Source of the DNA: Pseudomonas sp. ICMP22404
GTDB lineage: Bacteria; Pseudomonadota; Gammaproteobacteria; Pseudomonadales; Pseudomonadaceae
Direction: 5' to 3'
Assembly: GCF_006227205.1 (NCBI RefSeq)
Contig: NZ_VCNG01000001.1
Coordinates: forward strand, 496,001 to 560,000
Length of the DNA: 64,000 nt
The position numbers were made by a program, and so were the translations under genes. Below the pieces are notes generated by a model, which saw only the letters and a program-made list of their open reading frames with translations, ran no database searches and had not been told where the DNA came from. Positions 63,243-64,000 of the stretch are shown in pieces. Position 1 is the first letter of the stretch; each line of letters begins with the position of its first letter.

Positions 63243-64000
63243 TCAGCTCTTCCAGGCATTCACCAGGCTCGCCAACGCGGCAGCGATTGCCGCGGGTGGC
63301 ACGGCTGCAAAACCCAGCACCAGCCCGCCACGAACCGGCGAGGTGGCGCTGGGCAACCAATAGTTGCTCAAGCCATTGACTTCGACCCCTGCCGCAGTCG
63401 CCTGGGCGATCAGTTCACGCTCACGTTCGACACTGTCCACCGGCACCGTGACATGCAGCCCGGCCACGACGGTCGGCATGGCGCCGACACCCGCAATGTT
63501 TTTTGGCCAGCCCGCCAGCAGTGCATCACGCCGCGCCAATGCGGCCCGCCGCATACGCCTGATGTGACGCTGGAAATGCCCCGCCGCCATGAACTCGGCC
63601 ATCACCGCCTGGGTGCTGACTTCGGAGTGGCGCACATCCACCGCACGGCGACGGGCAAAGGCGTCCACCAGGCCGGGAGGCAGCACCAGGTAGCCCAGGC
63701 GCAAGGCCGGGAACGCCACCTTGCCGAACGTCCCAACGTAGAGCACGCGTCCCTGGCGATCCAATGCAGCCAACGGCGCCAGTGGCGCGCCGCTGTAGCG
63801 GTACTCGCCGTCATAATCGTCCTCGACGATCCAGCCGTCATTACGCTCGGCCCAGGCCAGCAACTCCAGCCGCCGCGCGAGGCTCATCACCACCCCGGTG
63901 GGGTATTGGTGGGACGGTGTCACGTAGGCCAGTCGACAAGGGTTCAACGAGGCGAGCGCGCTGCAATCCAGGCCCTCACCGTCCACCGGCACGCCTCTCA
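63243..64000 (-). CDS. MocR/PdxR-type regulator, C-terminal part (cut by window end)
   Basis: About 252 C-terminal residues of a fold-type I aminotransferase-like domain. VTPSHQYPTGVVMSLARRLELL, the PLP-phosphate region VEDDYDGEYRYSG, and the PLP lysine in YVGTFGKVAFPALRLGY are the hallmarks of MocR regulators, in which a GntR helix-turn-helix is fused to such a domain. The N-terminal DNA-binding part lies beyond the right edge. Many act on PLP, GABA or taurine pathways; the target here is unknown. Confidence 0.9.
   Translation of the reverse strand, partial: RGVPVDGEGLDCSALASLNPCRLAYVTPSHQYPTGVVMSLARRLELLAWAERNDGWIVEDDYDGEYRYSGAPLAPLAALDRQGRVLYVGTFGKVAFPALRLGYLVLPPGLVDAFARRRAVDVRHSEVSTQAVMAEFMAAGHFQRHIRRMRRAALARRDALLAGWPKNIAGVGAMPTVVAGLHVTVPVDSVERERELIAQATAAGVEVNGLSNYWLPSATSPVRGGLVLGFAAVPPAAIAAALASLVNAWKS

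Overview
This window looks like chromosomal DNA from the Pseudomonas fluorescens complex. The evidence is high GC with strong third-position GC, many REP doublets of the GTGGGAGCGAGCCTGCTCGCG type typical of that group, and gene orders that match Pseudomonas chromosomes: hupA / rubredoxin reductase / rubredoxin / ubiC-ubiA / phoBR / CNNM-CBS protein / M23 peptidase / response regulator / phoU-pstBAC-pstS / MFS, and purEK / LysR / aspA. Species level cannot be settled from the sequence alone. No transposase, integrase, tRNA, rRNA or CRISPR array was found.

Region 1 (1-18.6 kb) is the distal part of a type VI secretion cluster. An unidentified partial gene is followed by the overlapping tssE, tssF, tssG and clpV (tssH), then vgrG. 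vgrG leads into a cargo module made of an Eag/DcrB-like chaperone, a 1478-aa prePAAR-PAAR-Rhs effector and a small immunity gene. The Rhs tip looks like a RES-type (NAD-consuming) toxin, and its partner resembles the ParS/MbcA antitoxin domain that normally neutralises RES toxins in toxin-antitoxin operons. A short decayed scrap of Rhs core lies just after the immunity gene. Facing it on the minus strand is a second Eag-prePAAR-PAAR effector-immunity module of Tse6-like architecture, plus a 502-aa protein of unknown function and a methyltransferase.

Region 2 (18.7-40.4 kb) is housekeeping and the phosphate regulon: HU, rubredoxin and its reductase, ubiquinone genes ubiC-ubiA, phoB-phoR, a CNNM/CBS membrane protein, an M23 peptidase, a tandem pair of near-identical 347-aa proteins of unknown function, a CheY-like regulator, and phoU-pstB-pstA-pstC-pstS. 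Pho boxes are readable upstream of phoB, pstC and pstS. Thus PhoR/PhoB senses and controls the Pst transporter that feeds it, with PhoU linking the two.

Region 3 (40.5-52 kb) holds a thioesterase, a mutarotase, small envelope proteins, purEK with a candidate attenuator in its leader, an aspA/LysR divergon, an AGCS amino-acid symporter, a type I asparaginase and an AraC regulator. aspA, the symporter and ansA together suggest Asp/Asn/Ala utilisation.

Region 4 (52-64 kb) is more accessory: a C4-antisense-RNA-like structure before a DUF6124-type gene, a GST, an SDR/LysR divergon with a clear LysR dyad, an acetylpolyamine amidohydrolase and polyamine-binding protein pair, a tandem array of REP doublets with a 134-bp period, a 1537-aa dermonecrotic-toxin-like protein, and the C-terminal part of a MocR-type regulator cut by the window end.
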